Origin: Bugula neritina
Taxonomy: Eukaryota; Bryozoa; Gymnolaemata; Cheilostomatida; Bugulidae
NCBI GenBank assembly: GCA_964035545.1
Contig: OZ037771.1
Coordinates: 9,493,408-9,557,407, forward strand
Length of the DNA stretch: 64,000 bases
Direction: 5' to 3'
The notes below the pieces were generated by a model. The model was not told the DNA's origin. It saw only the letters and a program-made list of their open reading frames with translations, and did no database searches. Position numbers and translations under genes: made by a program. How positions within the stretch are numbered: position 1 is the first letter of the stretch; each line of letters starts with the position of its first letter. Shown piece by piece: positions 37,121 through 49,843 of this stretch.

Positions 37121-38160
37121 AAATTGTTGTCTGCAACCCAGCCAAGTCCGAGGAGGCCCCAGAACTACCCCCAAGCCTAGACTCTCGGATCAGCCAACCC
37201 CGGGCCCCGCCCCGGCGGCTCCATGGGTAGAGGAGGTCCGCATCCGTAGGGTGGGCGAAGCCACTCTAGCTGCCAAACCCACCAAGCAGCCTAGTACACC
37301 TCTGCCAGACACACTCGGAAGGAGCCAGAGAAGTAGGAGACCACTTGGATATCTGGCTGACTATCACATCGGGCACGTGGACCTGTCACCACAGAGGAGT
37401 TGTGCACCTAGTACAGGTGAAAACTCCGAGCCTCGGATTCAGAGCAGCCCTGACAGTGCAAGATGACTCCAAAGACAACAACCTACAGATCGGCCCAGCC
37501 ACCTGGCCAACAGCCACCCAATTTCTTCGGGTTCTGTTGGCCCAGGTAAGCGACGATACCCCGCAACCATGAACCACCTGAATCCCACTCAAGAGACAGA
37601 AGATGAAACCACGACCCTGCCACCTGCCCAGCTAATCAGAGCTGGCACTACCACAACCATCACTAAACCAACTATCACCCAGTCTCTACAGGCAGCATTG
37701 GCAAGGCTAGGCAACGAACCTAGATCACCGGGCAGCCAGAAGGAAGAAAAGACCCGGCCAACCCACCCACAATTCCCCGTCACCAGCAGAGTAGGACGCC
37801 TCCTTACCAAGAAAGCGTCTTAGATTGAGAGATCCGGGCCTTGTCCACATCCTTGCCCAACAACACACATAGGAGATAGATAGCCTGATGCACGGAACCT
37901 GATGACTGAAACAAATGGCTAGGAGCCGCCGGCATTAGCCACCCATACTGCATATATTGTGTGTTACTATCGTTTGTTTATATTATTGTTACACATGTGT
38001 TGCATTTGGTACTGCTTAACGAGTCATGATGTACTGTTCTAATTAATTTCATATTTTCTTCTCTTTTGCATGTTTTATTTTGTAATATGTTTTTGTTTTG
38101 TGGGAAAAAGAATTGTTTTCTGTTATCGAAAAGGGGATATTTTCGATGGAAAGGGGAGAA

Positions 38161-38632
38161 TATAATGGATTTTGAGAGTTGTCATCACTATGTAAAGTTC
38201 TAGTAACTATGTGCTTCATTGTTATAATTACTCATGGCGTAACTTTCTGAATGCCTTAAATGTTGTAATTATAGCTAAGCCCTTATCGTAGTAAATAGTT
38301 TATTGTTATCCACTCTTTTGTCTTATGTAAATCGGCTTTGACCGAAGTTGGGATTGTCGGTCATCTGATTGACCGACAATTGTTAGTCATTCGGAACTCC
38401 GACGTTCCGAACTTCAGTTGAAGCTTCTAGAATAGACCTTGTGTTAGTATAAGAGGAGGCGAGTTTTAAGCAGTAGGTCGGTTGAAGACTAGAGCTCTTA
38501 CTGGAAGGAACTATTTTATTACAATAAATCTCACTTTACTCGTACCACACAAGATTCTCCCATTTCTCACTACTCACAAGGAGTTATGTTCTCTGCTTGA
38601 TTTCATTCAAAACCCACAAGTTACTACAATAG
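38161..38632 (+). repeat. E2 3' LTR
   Basis: It follows a purine-rich tract (GGAAAGGGGAGAA). It has TATAAG at 38448-38453 and AATAAA at 38523-38528, in the expected promoter-then-polyadenylation order. The end (TTACTACAATAG) resembles the E3 LTR end. Exact boundaries are uncertain by a few bases. Confidence 0.72.
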
Positions 38633-39478
38633 TCAAGATAAACTAATTTGACATGACATTTCAATAAATTCAGTAATTAGAGTATTTAATGTAATTGCCA
38701 TCTAACTTCATACTGATATGGTTATACATTACATTCACTGAGATTCACTTTCAGATTGTCACAGTTGAAACCTTAATCAAAATTTGACCATTTAAAGTTA
38801 ATGCTGAATTCAGACTTGAAGATTGCATATTACTTATAGTTATACTACTAGTATTAGTATTGGGCGCCATTAGCCTTAAGTGGTTAGCTATAGGATTAGG
38901 CTACCGAAAAAAAACATCCATCATCACCGTGATCATTATCATTATGATGATGGTGATAATGATCATCACTATGATTATGATTATCATCAATTTCAATGGT
39001 AATGATGGTAAATATCAATATGAATGTGATTAGGCTTAGAATTGACAATCACAATGGCAATCAGTATCACTGTCACAAGGACAATGACTGTATCTAACTA
39101 ATTTAATTCTAACTTAGGTCGAAATTGAAATATAACTATAACTATTACTATAAGTATGAGTATAACTATTAGTATTAGTAATACTATTAGTATTACTATT
39201 ACTATTAGTATTACTATTACTAATACTAATAGTAATACTAATAGTATTAGTATTATTATATTTATAATAATTAATATTATATTTATAAATATTATATTTA
39301 TTAATAACTACTCACCACGGAACTTGAATATTACGAAACCACTATAATTTTTATATGATTATATGTAGCTCTTAGAGCTATAATGTCGGTTTAGTTGCAT
39401 TTATTATAGTGATAAATGTTCTTTTCGCAGTTTAATGAAGTTTACCATTGCTGATTACCACTAGTTGCCTGGGTATTG
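38633..39478. repeat. spacer with ATC/GAT and TACTAT/AGTATT microsatellites
   Basis: At 38915-39000 ATCATC and GATGATGG runs form a partly self-complementary stretch. At 39125-39300 TACTATTAGTAT hexamers alternate with ATATTTAT. The 63-codon ORF there is repeat translation (Ser/Ile/Thr). Confidence 0.85.
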
Positions 39479-39757
39479 TTCTATATGCAGTCGGCTGGCT
39501 AGACATTCAATGTTTATATGTTTTCTGATTAGCTAATGAGGTCGCTCCATGATTGGCCTAATAATTCTAAACGCGCAAGTTGAGGTCCTTGACTGTAATG
39601 GCGCACACATGCACTCCAACTCACACATCGAGGGGAAGACAGTAATTGTTTTTGCACCAGCAGCAATAATATAAAGTGAGTGAAAATGATTTGCTCCTCT
39701 TAACTAATCAAAAGATATCCAGTTACTGAATGTCAAGCCAGCCGACTGCATATAGAA
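39479..39757. mobile_element. 279-bp MITE with ~30-bp terminal inverted repeats
   Basis: Left terminus TTCTATATGCAGTCGGCTGG (continuing CTAGACATTCA) and right terminus (TGAATGTCAAGCCAGCC...) are inverted copies with about one mismatch. The interior is non-coding. A target duplication is not clear, so the superfamily is undecided. Confidence 0.8.

Positions 39758-40796
<1,039 letters not shown>

Positions 40797-40850
<54 letters not shown>
40797..40850. repeat. (TA)n microsatellite right of retrozyme
   Basis: About 25 TA dinucleotides start immediately after the partial cleavage-site repeat and end in AAATCTGTG, echoing the ATCTGTG of the unit itself. Confidence 0.9.
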
Positions 40851-40851
<1 letters not shown>

Positions 40852-41345
40852 CTGTGTAATGCAGTATGAAAGCTTCAACGAATTTATTTCTACTCATGAT
40901 TTCATGCTTTTATTTTGTATATTAGGTTTTTACAGCACGTTTTCAATCAATTGAGTTTAGGTTAACGTGTAATTATTTCAAAATTTGATGTAAAAACTTT
41001 TATTTCAAATATTAGGGAGTTTCAGTAGTGAAGCAATGAGCTCTAGCACACCCTTTAAAGTACAAATCATACAATTATGCTGTTCCGCTTATAAACACTT
41101 TATTTTTGAATAAAAGATGTAAATAATTATACATTTGAAAAGCCTCATCAGAATTTTAACACAATTAAAACGTTTCGTATGTATTGTTGCATTATTGAAA
41201 TTATTATATTACTTACTTGATCAAGGCTTCTATAAAAAGATAAAATAAATATATGTATCATTTAAGAAGTGTTACATTAAAATCAGATGTCTTCAAAATA
41301 CTAACAGCGATGAATAGAGCAAAAGGTAAATATATGAAAAATGGT
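40851..41345. other. intergenic spacer
   Basis: AT-rich, no coding signal. Confidence 0.5.
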
Positions 41346-41800
41346 GCACAGGAGTAGGTATATATGAATAATGCTGAATGTGACAAAGAGTAAGTATATG
41401 AATAATGCTGAATGTGAAAAAGAGTAAGTATATGAATAATGCTGAATGTGAAAAAGAGTAAGTTTATGAATAATGCTGAATGTGACAAAGAGTAAGTATA
41501 TGAATAATGCTGAATGTGAAAAAGAGTAAGTATATGAATAATACTGAATGTGACAAAAAGTAAGTATATTATGAATAATATTGGATGTGACAAAGGGTAA
41601 GTATATGAATAATGCTGAATGTGAAAAAGAGTAAGTATATGAATAATGCTGAATGTGACAAAGAGTAAGTATATGAATAATGCTGAATGTGACAAAGAGT
41701 AAGTATATGAATAATATTGAATGTGACAAAGAGTAAGTATATGAATAATGCTGAGTGTGACAAAAAGTAAGTATATGGATAATACTGAATGGTGCGCAGA
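41346..41800. repeat. 34-bp minisatellite, ~13 copies
   Basis: The unit is AGTAAGTATATGAATAATGC followed by TGAATGTGAAAAAG (or ACAAAG). As 34 is not a multiple of three, successive units rotate frame, which is why three overlapping minus-strand ORFs show the same Tyr/Ser/Leu/His-rich peptide. The plus strand of each unit contains GTAAGTAT, a consensus-like splice donor. Diverged copies extend to about 41870. Confidence 0.93.
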
Positions 41801-42075
41801 GGTACATTCATGGATGATACTGATTGGTGTGCAGAGGTACATTGATTAATAATGCTGAGTATGGCAGAGGTATATTTGTGAAGGACACCGAACTCCAGGG
41901 TATTTGCTAATAAAGTGAGCTCAACGTAAAACGTTTATACTGAATTGCAAAAAATTTCCACCAACTAAAGTAATACATAAATGTGACAATTTTCTTTAGC
42001 AGAAAAGTATAAGCTTGAGGTTACTTGACAAGAGATTCCCCACGCGAGTCTAGGTTTAGAAAAAACGCATTCTTC

Positions 42076-42528
42076 AAGTGACCTGCCACACACAATTCGC
42101 GTGTTGCGGGTGCGGGAATTTATTAGCTAATGATCTTGGAGTTTAAGCATAGGGCCACACGCGGGATCTACCCGCAGGTGACGTGCGAGAAAACCTGTTT
42201 AGCCCAAAAATGGGAAGCTGTGCGCAGATTTTCATGCGTAAAACATGCTGAGCGAGAAGTGCGGCAAGCTCGTGCTTGTTTGATCTAATTGGCTTATTAT
42301 AATTTAGCCAGCAGACTTTTTTATTTTAATTCACGATTTAGCTTTTAGCGAACTGAATTAAAACAGTTTTATATAGTTTGCATTTCCGCTTTTACAATAT
42401 CTAGTCACTTTGTCGATGACGAAGTTTAAAAACAAACATAGGTAGGCGAGCAGTAAAGTTAAACTCCAAAATCATTAGCTAATAAATTTCCGCACTCGCA
42501 ACACACGCATTGTGTGTGGCAGGTCACT
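42076..42528. mobile_element. foldback element with ~69-bp inverted arms
   Basis: Arm 42076-42144 (AGTGACCTGCCACACACAAT ... TTGGAGTTTA) is repeated inverted at 42459-42528 with roughly 90 percent identity by eye. A GGGCCACAC motif lies beside the left arm (42151) and, inverted, beyond the right arm (42583). CpG-rich compared with flanks. Non-coding; a MITE or foldback transposon remnant. Confidence 0.7.
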
Positions 42529-42597
42529 CGCAGGACAGGTTTTTTTAGCAATTTACATGAACCTGCGTGGGGAATTTCGCCTTGTGTGGCCCTATGC

Positions 42598-42613
42598 TAT
42601 ATATATATATACA

Positions 42614-42704
<91 letters not shown>
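42598..42704. repeat. (TA)n microsatellite upstream of mucin-like ORF
   Basis: About 50 TA dinucleotides. Ends roughly 75 bp before the mucin-like ATG. Confidence 0.95.
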
Positions 42705-42778
42705 CAGACTAAACGAATTGCCACACAGCACAGTTTCTGATCAAATTTACGAATTTATTTTTAGACAAGTCTCTATCC

Positions 42779-43744
42779 ATGTGGTTGTGCACACTCTACA
42801 TTTTATTAAGTACAAACAGCTTTAATGTGAGAGCGCAGACAACAACTTCCACACAAGCACCCACGCTAGTACCCACAACAACTGCCACACCAGCACCCAT
42901 ACTGACACCCACAACAAGTCCCACAATTACTACACCAATATCTACAACAGCTGCTACACCAGCACCCACACCAACTACTACACCAGCACCCGCAACAACT
43001 ACTACACCAGCACTCACACAAGCAGCCACATTAGCTCCCACAACAACTATTACACCAGCACCCGCAACAACTACTACACCAGCACTCACACAAGCAGCCA
43101 CATTAGCTCCCACAACAACTATTACACCAGCATTCACAACAACTACTACACCAACACCTGCAACAACTACTACACCAGCACTCACACAAGCAGCCACACT
43201 AGCTCCCACAGCAACTATTACACCAGCACCCACAACAACTATTACACCAGCACCCACAACAACTATTACACCAGCACCCACAACAACTATCAGACCAGCA
43301 CCCACAACAACTGATACACTAGCAGCCACAACCACTGCAAAACTAGCACTCACACTAGCACCAACAACAACTACATTAGCACCCACAACAATTGCTATAC
43401 CAGCACCCACAACAACTACTACACTAGCAGCCAAAACCACTGCAAAACTAGCACTCACACAAGCACCCACACTAAGTCTCACAACTACTAAACCAACACC
43501 CACAACAGCTGCTACACCAGCACCCACACCAACATCTACACTAGCACCCACAATAACTGTTACACCAGCACCCACACCAACATCTATACCAGCACCCACA
43601 ATAGCTGCTACACCAGCACCCACAACAACTACTGTACCAGCACTCACACAAGCAGCCACACTAGCTCCCACAACAACTGCTACACTAGCACGCAGACCAG
43701 CACAAAACTCTCCAAATGATGTAAATGAGAAGAACAGCAAGTAA
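42779..43744 (+). CDS. secreted mucin-like Thr/Pro/Ala-rich protein
   Basis: A single uninterrupted frame of 321 residues. The start MWLCTLYILLSTNSFNVRA looks like a signal peptide with cleavage before QTTT. The rest is a tandem, imperfect Thr/Pro/Ala-rich repeat (APTTTITP, ALTQAATLAPTTT) ending in a short charged tail (NDVNEKNSK). Such sequence is the usual substrate of dense O-glycosylation in mucins and mucus or cuticle proteins. An 84-bp block is duplicated near 42985-43125, showing growth by tandem duplication. No Cys-rich domain or membrane anchor is seen. ATTTTTAG at 42759-42766 could be an acceptor, so the ORF may be one exon of a larger gene. The opposite-strand ORF is its shadow. 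Confidence 0.6.
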   Translation: MWLCTLYILLSTNSFNVRAQTTTSTQAPTLVPTTTATPAPILTPTTSPTITTPISTTAATPAPTPTTTPAPATTTTPALTQAATLAPTTTITPAPATTTTPALTQAATLAPTTTITPAFTTTTTPTPATTTTPALTQAATLAPTATITPAPTTTITPAPTTTITPAPTTTIRPAPTTTDTLAATTTAKLALTLAPTTTTLAPTTIAIPAPTTTTTLAAKTTAKLALTQAPTLSLTTTKPTPTTAATPAPTPTSTLAPTITVTPAPTPTSIPAPTIAATPAPTTTTVPALTQAATLAPTTTATLARRPAQNSPNDVNEKNSK

Positions 43745-44097
43745 AGCATGATTTATTCTTCAAATTTGTTGATAGAAAATATTTCCAAATAATTTATGTC
43801 GTGATGTTAGAAATATGCCATTCACAGGGTGGTAGCAATATACCAATATTGTGGTTAATTTTGGGAGTTGCGTTTCGTATTCAGTAATTGCATTGGTGTA
43901 GTTTCTGTTTATTTTAATTGCTAAAACCTCGTCGTAATTTATTGTTTATATTTTCAGACCAATTTTTCTTTTGTGTACTGTGAACCGATCTTTGATAAAA
44001 AGTTGGCAAGTGTCAGAAATTCATTCGTTTGATTGGGAGCTCCAAATTCATGATTCGCTGATTTTTAGCCGAAGATCAGCGGAATATTCTAAATACA
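43745..44097. other. 3' flank of mucin-like ORF
   Basis: AT-rich sequence with no clear polyadenylation signal close to the stop. Nothing else recognised. Confidence 0.45.
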
Positions 44098-44279
44098 CTT
44101 AAATAATCAAGGTTCCTTTTAATTTTGCTTGATTTCCCATGTTTTTCCTAATTATTCAGCTACTTTCAATTGCGGGTTGTTATAGCTTTTTTGTAACGGT
44201 CCACAATCCAAATTAGCTAAATTAATAGAAAAAGACATGGGAAATCAAGCAAAATTAAAAAGAATCTTGATTATTTAGG
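44098..44279. mobile_element. palindromic MITE, ~57-bp inverted arms
   Basis: Arm 44098-44153 (CTTAAATAATCAAGGTTCCT...) returns inverted at 44222-44279 (...AGAATCTTGATTATTTAGG) with few mismatches. The centre is about 65 bp. Non-coding, with the general form of a foldback MITE. Confidence 0.8.
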
Positions 44280-44539
44280 TGTATTTATTGATATTTTACT
44301 AGTTTTGGGCAAAAACCCTTGTTCATTAGCAGCTAAATGGAGAAAAAAACCTAAAAACTGGAGATTTCCAGTGTATACTAAATTAGGTAAAATGGCCCAG
44401 ATATATATACGAACAAAGACAACTCTCTGCTTCTCTACTCACTTACAAAGAGTTATGTTCTCTATCTAATTTTTGTTTTAAATCTACACAATTATCACAT
44501 TAAGATCTGCAAATAATTAGGTGGCCTTAGACACAGAGG

Positions 44540-45400
44540 TAAGGAGGCCAAATGGCTAATGCAGGGGGGGGGGGCAAAACCAGAAGAAGATGCCGTTACC
44601 ATGGAGACGTTGATCAGAGCTCTACAAAAAATTAGAGAAGCTGGGCAGGCACCACCTGGAGACAGGTATCTCTCCAAGCCCCAATTTTTGGAGGGGTGGA
44701 GACATCGAGTAGTTCATCTGAGAGTTTGAAGATGTAGACACCATTGCCGAGTAGTTTGCACCAGTGAGGCTCCTTCAACACCGGAGCTGCTTGACGAATT
44801 GGGCCGAGTGTAATGGCCTAGGTCCTGATGTGGACCATATCTTTCAGGCCCTCACAACATAATTTGGCATGACCGCTCGGAGCATCAAGGAAAAGCTACA
44901 GAGCCCCAGGAAGGACCACAGAATGTCCCTCCAAAACCACACTAACCAGGTAGAGAGGTTGCTACAGATTGCCTACAGCCGCACAGAGCAGGAGCAGCGT
45001 CAGAGCATGGCCTACAAAGCATTCTTAAGGACCTTAAAAAATGCGTTGCTATAGCGCTATCTCCTGGCAGCAAAGGTAGACACTATTGAGGTTGCTGTGG
45101 AGATAGATGGCTTACTGCCGGATTGAGAGACTTCGAGATGCGGACTTCACCGCCAATTAAATTAAAGAAGATGAACAGGGGCAGCTCCGCCCACCCCATC
45201 AGTGCCTCAAATTGCGGCTGCTACCACGGCATTGCCAGCCCCCATGAAGTTCACCATGCTGATGGGTTTGATGAAGGACCTGCAAGCAGAGACGAGGAAG
45301 ATACAGCAAACTCAGGCTAACAGATGACTGCCCAGATTGTGGGACAACACTGTCAGGCCTCCCTCCATCACCTGCTTGAGGTGTGAATCTGTAGGACACA
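44540..45400 (+). pseudogene. E4 gag relic
   Basis: Recognised by position after the LTR remnant and by similarity of GDRYLSKPQF (near 44662) to E3 gag GDRYRLKAPVF. Several frame changes and stops. A later Gln/Arg-rich part (44869-45054) corresponds to the gag C-terminal region. Confidence 0.6.
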
Positions 45401-45529
45401 TGTAGTAAGACTACCTATGGGGAAAGAGAGTGCCTTGAAACCTCTAAGGCCTGCAGTGACTGCCGCCAAGTGTGGGCCCAACTCATGACATTCGAGAGTG
45501 GGCAAGCCTTGAGCCATACAAAGGTGCGC

Positions 45530-46960
45530 ATGGTACGTTGGCGAACGAATTGTGCATTTTTTCCTGCTGTATCATTAATCTACCTGGAAGAGTACGTGAT
45601 CAGGTAATCAGACTTTCATTGTTGGCCACCTGAATAAAGACGTCACCATGAGCATGCAATTTCTAGAGAAACACTAGTGTCACATTAATTTTCAGAAGTT
45701 GGCGGTGGTTATGGCTGAGAAAGAACTCGTCTGTGTTGACAAGTTTGGCAAGCCCTTAGTGGGCAAAACTCAGGTAGTACAGGACTGCACGATACTAGGA
45801 CGGTACCAGGTCTTCCTACGCTTCAGGATCAATTGTACGATGATTGCTGAGCTGGGAATAGTAGAGGGGATGCACTGGAAGCTTCAACTGGCAAACAGCC
45901 TGAATCGGCTATACTGTCGAGGAATGCTCCCTGTACAATGCATCAACTCTTTCACGGAACCGGCTGATGCGTTGGTGAGGAATTAATACTCTATCCAAGA
46001 AGAAGATGTGGGACCGGTACTGGAGACAGTGGCCCAAGGAACCCTATCGGAAAAAATGAGGAGCAGTTTTAGAGCATGTGGCTGATTTGTGTCAAGGAGC
46101 CTGTGGAAGCTGTAGCAGTAGCTCGGAGCATCAGGAGCTGGCTCAGCTACTCCTGGAATACGGTAATGTATTCAGCTGTAAAGATGACAACATTGAGCTG
46201 CCTAAATTTGTCTGCCATGGGATACCCTTTTGCAGCAGCCACTGTTTCCATCAGGCAGCCTACTCAATGACTTGGCCTAGAGTAAGAGGTAAGTCAGCAA
46301 GTGCAAGACCTTCTTGAACGGGATCTGATTGAGCCAGCTCTTGGCACGTGGAGTTTACTGGTAGTTCTGGTCAAAAATAAAGATGGTAGCTAAAGGTTCT
46401 GCGTGGACTACCGCAAGCTCAACAGCGTTATCATTCAGGATGCTCACCCTTCCGTTGAATAAAAGAGTCACAAGGTGCCCCCACGGTGAGCCAAGACAAG
46501 ACAGCATTTATCATCCGCAATGGGCTCTGGAAGTAGAAAGTACTGCCATTTGGATTAACGTCCACCTCGGCAACTTTCCAACGACGCATAGATCAAGTCT
46601 TCAGTAGACTACACTGGAAGACGCTACTCATCTATCTAGACTTTGCGACTCATGTCAGTTGTCTGCGAGAAGTCTATGACTGCCTCTGGACAGCAGAATT
46701 GAAGTTGAAGCTCTTACAGTTCGAGGTTATGTACCTGAGTCACATGGTTGGCTGGGACAGCGTTGCTACAGATCTAGAGAAGGGACTGACTCTGAAGGAT
46801 TGGACTGTCCCCTGAGACCTCCGTTAATTGTGAGCATTCCAGGGCTTGGTAGAGTGCTACAGGCAAAACATACTTAGGTTTGCAGGAGTGACACAGCCTT
46901 TGAATCAGCTAAAAAACAAGGGGTCAGGAATTGGACACAGGAACAGCAGCAGGCGTTTTT
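45530..46960 (+). pseudogene. E4 protease / reverse transcriptase relic
   Basis: The 45699-45986 frame aligns with the E1 RT-upstream block (LQLANSLNRL, VQCINSFTEP). RT fragments continue past 46270 with stops at many positions. RT thumb and the start of RNase H are visible near 46850; most of RNase H is deleted. Confidence 0.7.
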
Positions 46961-48130
46961 GAAGTTCCAATATCTCTGCCGCTGCTGGAATTTCCTCTAA
47001 ATCTATCAAGCAGCTGGGAAAAAAAATGAGTGGTTGGTCTATGTGCTTTCTGATGGCAGTTGATCTGGGACACCCATAAACAGGTCTATGCTGGGGCCAG
47101 TTGAGTTATCAGATGTCTACAGCTGCGGTGATACTGGCCTGGACTGACTCGAGGCATGCGACTGCAGATACGGCAGTGTGAGATCTGACAGGCTAGCAAG
47201 CATGGCCGCTCACGGACACCACTGGTTGACACCGGGTGTATGCTGAACAACTGTGGCAAGTAGCGGCAGCCAGTAAATTTATTCAATTGTAGGCCATTAT
47301 CCGCCAGAGATAACCCCTGGATTTTGGTGCTCATGAATCAATTTACCCGCTGGGTAGATACCCTGGATATTCCATATGCCCCAGCCCCCACAGTAGCTCG
47401 GGCCCAGAACCAACATGGGTTCTGTCCCTTTGGGTTATCAGAGCAAATCCATACAAACCAGGGTGCCTAGTTTCATTCTCAGCTGATGAATGAACTCTGC
47501 TGAATATGGGGAGTAAATCAGTGTCGAATAACCCCATATCACCCCCAAGAAAACGGAGTTGTGGAACAGAGCAACAGATATTAGCTGACGCCCTAAGGAG
47601 TCTATCCTTAGACAGGGGTCAGGAGAAATGAAACGTGGTGCTGCCGAAAGCCATGCGGGTGTACCACAGCACACTACACTCTAGCACACAGAAGACCCCA
47701 AACCTGCTGATGCTCAGCCGGGAGACCCGCGATCTAGAGCACTGGACATACCATTTTCCAGCACCGAGGTCCCAGTACATGAGTAAGTGGGGAAGCTAAT
47801 GGAGAGGATGAGGACAACCCAAGAAATTCTGTGGGAGAAGCAGTAAAAGGTGCGGATCGAAGACTCGGAGGAACTTCCCCCTTGTATCAAGTAGCAGACT
47901 AGGTTTAAATCTTCAGTCATCATAGGCATCATGAACAGTCGGCTAAGCTTTAGCCCAAGTTTGTTGAACCGTACTGTGTGGTAGAGGTCCTGCTCAATCA
48001 CTCGTATTGTGTAGAGTGCTCTGGACAGATTGTGGTCTGGAGAGAGCAGTGGCTGAAGCCATATCAGGTCAGCTGGATGCTGCACGACAGGTGCTTCTGC
48101 TACTGAAGCCAGCTTGTTGACCTATTGCAA
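46960..48130 (+). pseudogene. E4 integrase relic
   Basis: Blocks parallel to E2: WDTHKQVYAGAS, MRLQIRQCEI (zinc region), ILVLMNQFTRW, then NQGA and NGVVEQSNR. Both the first and second catalytic Asp positions are altered. Frame broken repeatedly. Confidence 0.7.
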
Positions 48131-48969
48131 GAGAGAAGATACCTCAACCTATAGAATGGGAGATCTTCATCCCTAGGCAGGACAAAACGAGAAACACACT
48201 AGATCCGCCCACTCAGCTTAGAACCCCGGTTCATCTAGCTCCGGGCAAGGCCTAGCGGCTCATAAGTAGATGACATGCCCACCCCCCAAGTGTGCGAAGG
48301 CGGGGTCACCCCATCTGTAGAGCCCGCAGGATGCTCAACCTCCCAACAACCTTTGGCTTTGGAGAGATGTCAACATGACCAGAGACCTTTCAGCTACCTG
48401 GCAAATTACCACTGTCAACATCTCAAGCTGAAACCTCTAAGAAAACAGGAGGAAATGGTACACCAGGTGCAGATAAAATTCTGAGCCGGGAAAGAAAAGT
48501 AGATCTGAAAGCTCAGGTCAAATCTGAAAACGACGACCCACCAACCAACCCAGTTAGCCCGCCAGTAGCCATCCAGCCTGTTTGAGTTGTGTTGGCCTGG
48601 GTAGGCAATCATACCCTGGACACACGGATCACACGGACCCCATCCAAGAGAAAAAAGAAAGGGTCACAACCATCCCGTTGACCTAGCTGATTAGAGCTGG
48701 AACCACCACGACCATCAATGAACAGACCCTCACCCAGCCTCTATGGGTAGCTTAGACCACAGGGCAGCCAAAATAAAAAAAGGATCCAACTTACCCACAT
48801 ACAATTGTCTCATCACTGGCAGATTAGGGCGCTTTCTTGCCAAGAGAGCAATTTGAACAGAGGAGATAAAGAGCCTGATGCATCGACTCTGATGACTGAA
48901 AGAACTGGCTGGGAGCTGCCAGCATTAGCCACCTAGACTGTATACATTCTGTGTGATACTATTGTTTGT

Positions 48970-49102
48970 TTTTTATACAAACACACACACGCACGCACGC
49001 ACACACACACACATATATATACATATATGTATATATAGATATATATAATATATATACATATATATGCATATATACACACACACACACATATATATATATA
49101 TG
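48970..49102. repeat. (CA)n/(TA)n compound microsatellite
   Basis: ACACAC with CGCACG interruptions, then ATATATACAT runs and a second ACACAC, ending in TATATATGGGGG. It marks the broken 3' end of E4. Confidence 0.9.
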
Positions 49103-49316
49103 GGGGTTTAGATTTACGGCTTTTTTAACTTTATTTCAGACAAACATTTCAAGTGCAACTTGTCTGATCATATTTTCTATAAATTATTCTTTCAACAGTT
49201 TTCTAAAAAAAGAACAAAATAATGTACACAATTTTGACTCACTACTGTATAAATGTTAAATTTAATAATTCTAATTATCTATCTAATTAAAAGAACTTGG
49301 ATCCACACAAAAACAT

Positions 49317-49720
49317 TGTTATGAATTTATGCGATTCACTCTAAGTGTGGGTATTGAAGACTAGATGCTTGCAGATTACTAATCTAGAGCGTCGAGTATA
49401 AATAAAGGTTTATTAGATACAAATTATATAAGAGTCAGTGAAAATAATACAAGTAAGAAATAAAACTACATGACTGATATCAGGTACGCAACTACTTAAC
49501 TAAACAAGCTCCACTCTGCAACAACCTGGGGCTTGCACATCACAGTCCTTATGTACATGTGCAGCTGATGATCGTTAGCCAATCCAGATTGATTGATCCT
49601 CAGCCAATGATATACGAGATAGCGTGGCATATCAAAGTGATAACTTCTAAGTACTAAGCTAAGGTAGCGGAGCATAGTACGGGAGTAGTGTCACTTCAGA
49701 GGAAACCGCAATTCCTTACA
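49317..49720. repeat. candidate solo LTR
   Basis: About 404 bp begin TGTTATG and end TTACA, with TATAAATA at about 49397, CCAAT motifs near 49580 and 49604, and an AATAAA on either strand near 49402-49414. The size and terminal TG/CA suggest a solo LTR of a different family. No convincing target duplication, so this is tentative and orientation is undecided. Confidence 0.35.
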
Positions 49721-49843
49721 ATACTTTCAAAACTGCATTGCAGTTGTACAAGTATATAGGTTTTGGTGCCAGGAGGTTTTAATGGGGGAAGGTGTATGCA
49801 GTAAATAGTGAGGTTTTGTGCTATTAGAACTAACATTAATATT

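Larger units (their letters stand above)
34797..38632 (+). mobile_element. Ty3/gypsy LTR retrotransposon relic E2 (5' truncated)
   Basis: It begins inside the reverse transcriptase palm (MEQVFSGLHWKTMLIYLDV; the DD pair is changed to DV), then RT thumb (KPSKCTLLQPEVKYLGHVV), RNase H (DTNASEHSMGAVLSQ, where the second Asp is Asn), integrase zinc region (IQQCEVCQAGKND) and core (ALAIPDAS, HADQGAQF retained, Glu followed by a stop), then a Pro-rich tail with no third ORF and a 3' LTR. The 5' LTR, gag and protease are absent. Same family as E4, judged by the shared tail near 37880 and 48890. Confidence 0.88.
44415..48960 (+). mobile_element. Ty3/gypsy LTR retrotransposon relic E4
   Basis: About 90 bp at 44415-44505 (CTCACTTACAAAGAGTTATG...) match the end of the E2 LTR, leaving a 5' LTR remnant. 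Gag, protease, RT and integrase relics follow in order, then the same tail as E2 (CTGATGACTGAAAGAACTGG ... GCCAGCATTAGCCACC), truncated at a CA/TA microsatellite before any 3' LTR. Nearly every domain is broken by stops. It is the most decayed of the four copies. Confidence 0.82.

Noticed and set aside
41346-41800. CRISPR-like array (also considered for 6640-7700 and 11642-12797)
   Set aside because: Repeats are contiguous without unique spacers, and the genome is eukaryotic.
41258-41842. Three overlapping minus-strand ORFs of 80-194 residues rich in Tyr, Ser, Leu, His
   Set aside because: All three are frame rotations of the 34-bp minisatellite.
42796-43749. Minus-strand 317-residue Val/Gly/Ala-rich frame
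   Set aside because: It is the exact antisense of the mucin-like ORF, and the repeat has no stops on either strand. The sense frame has a signal peptide and standard mucin composition.
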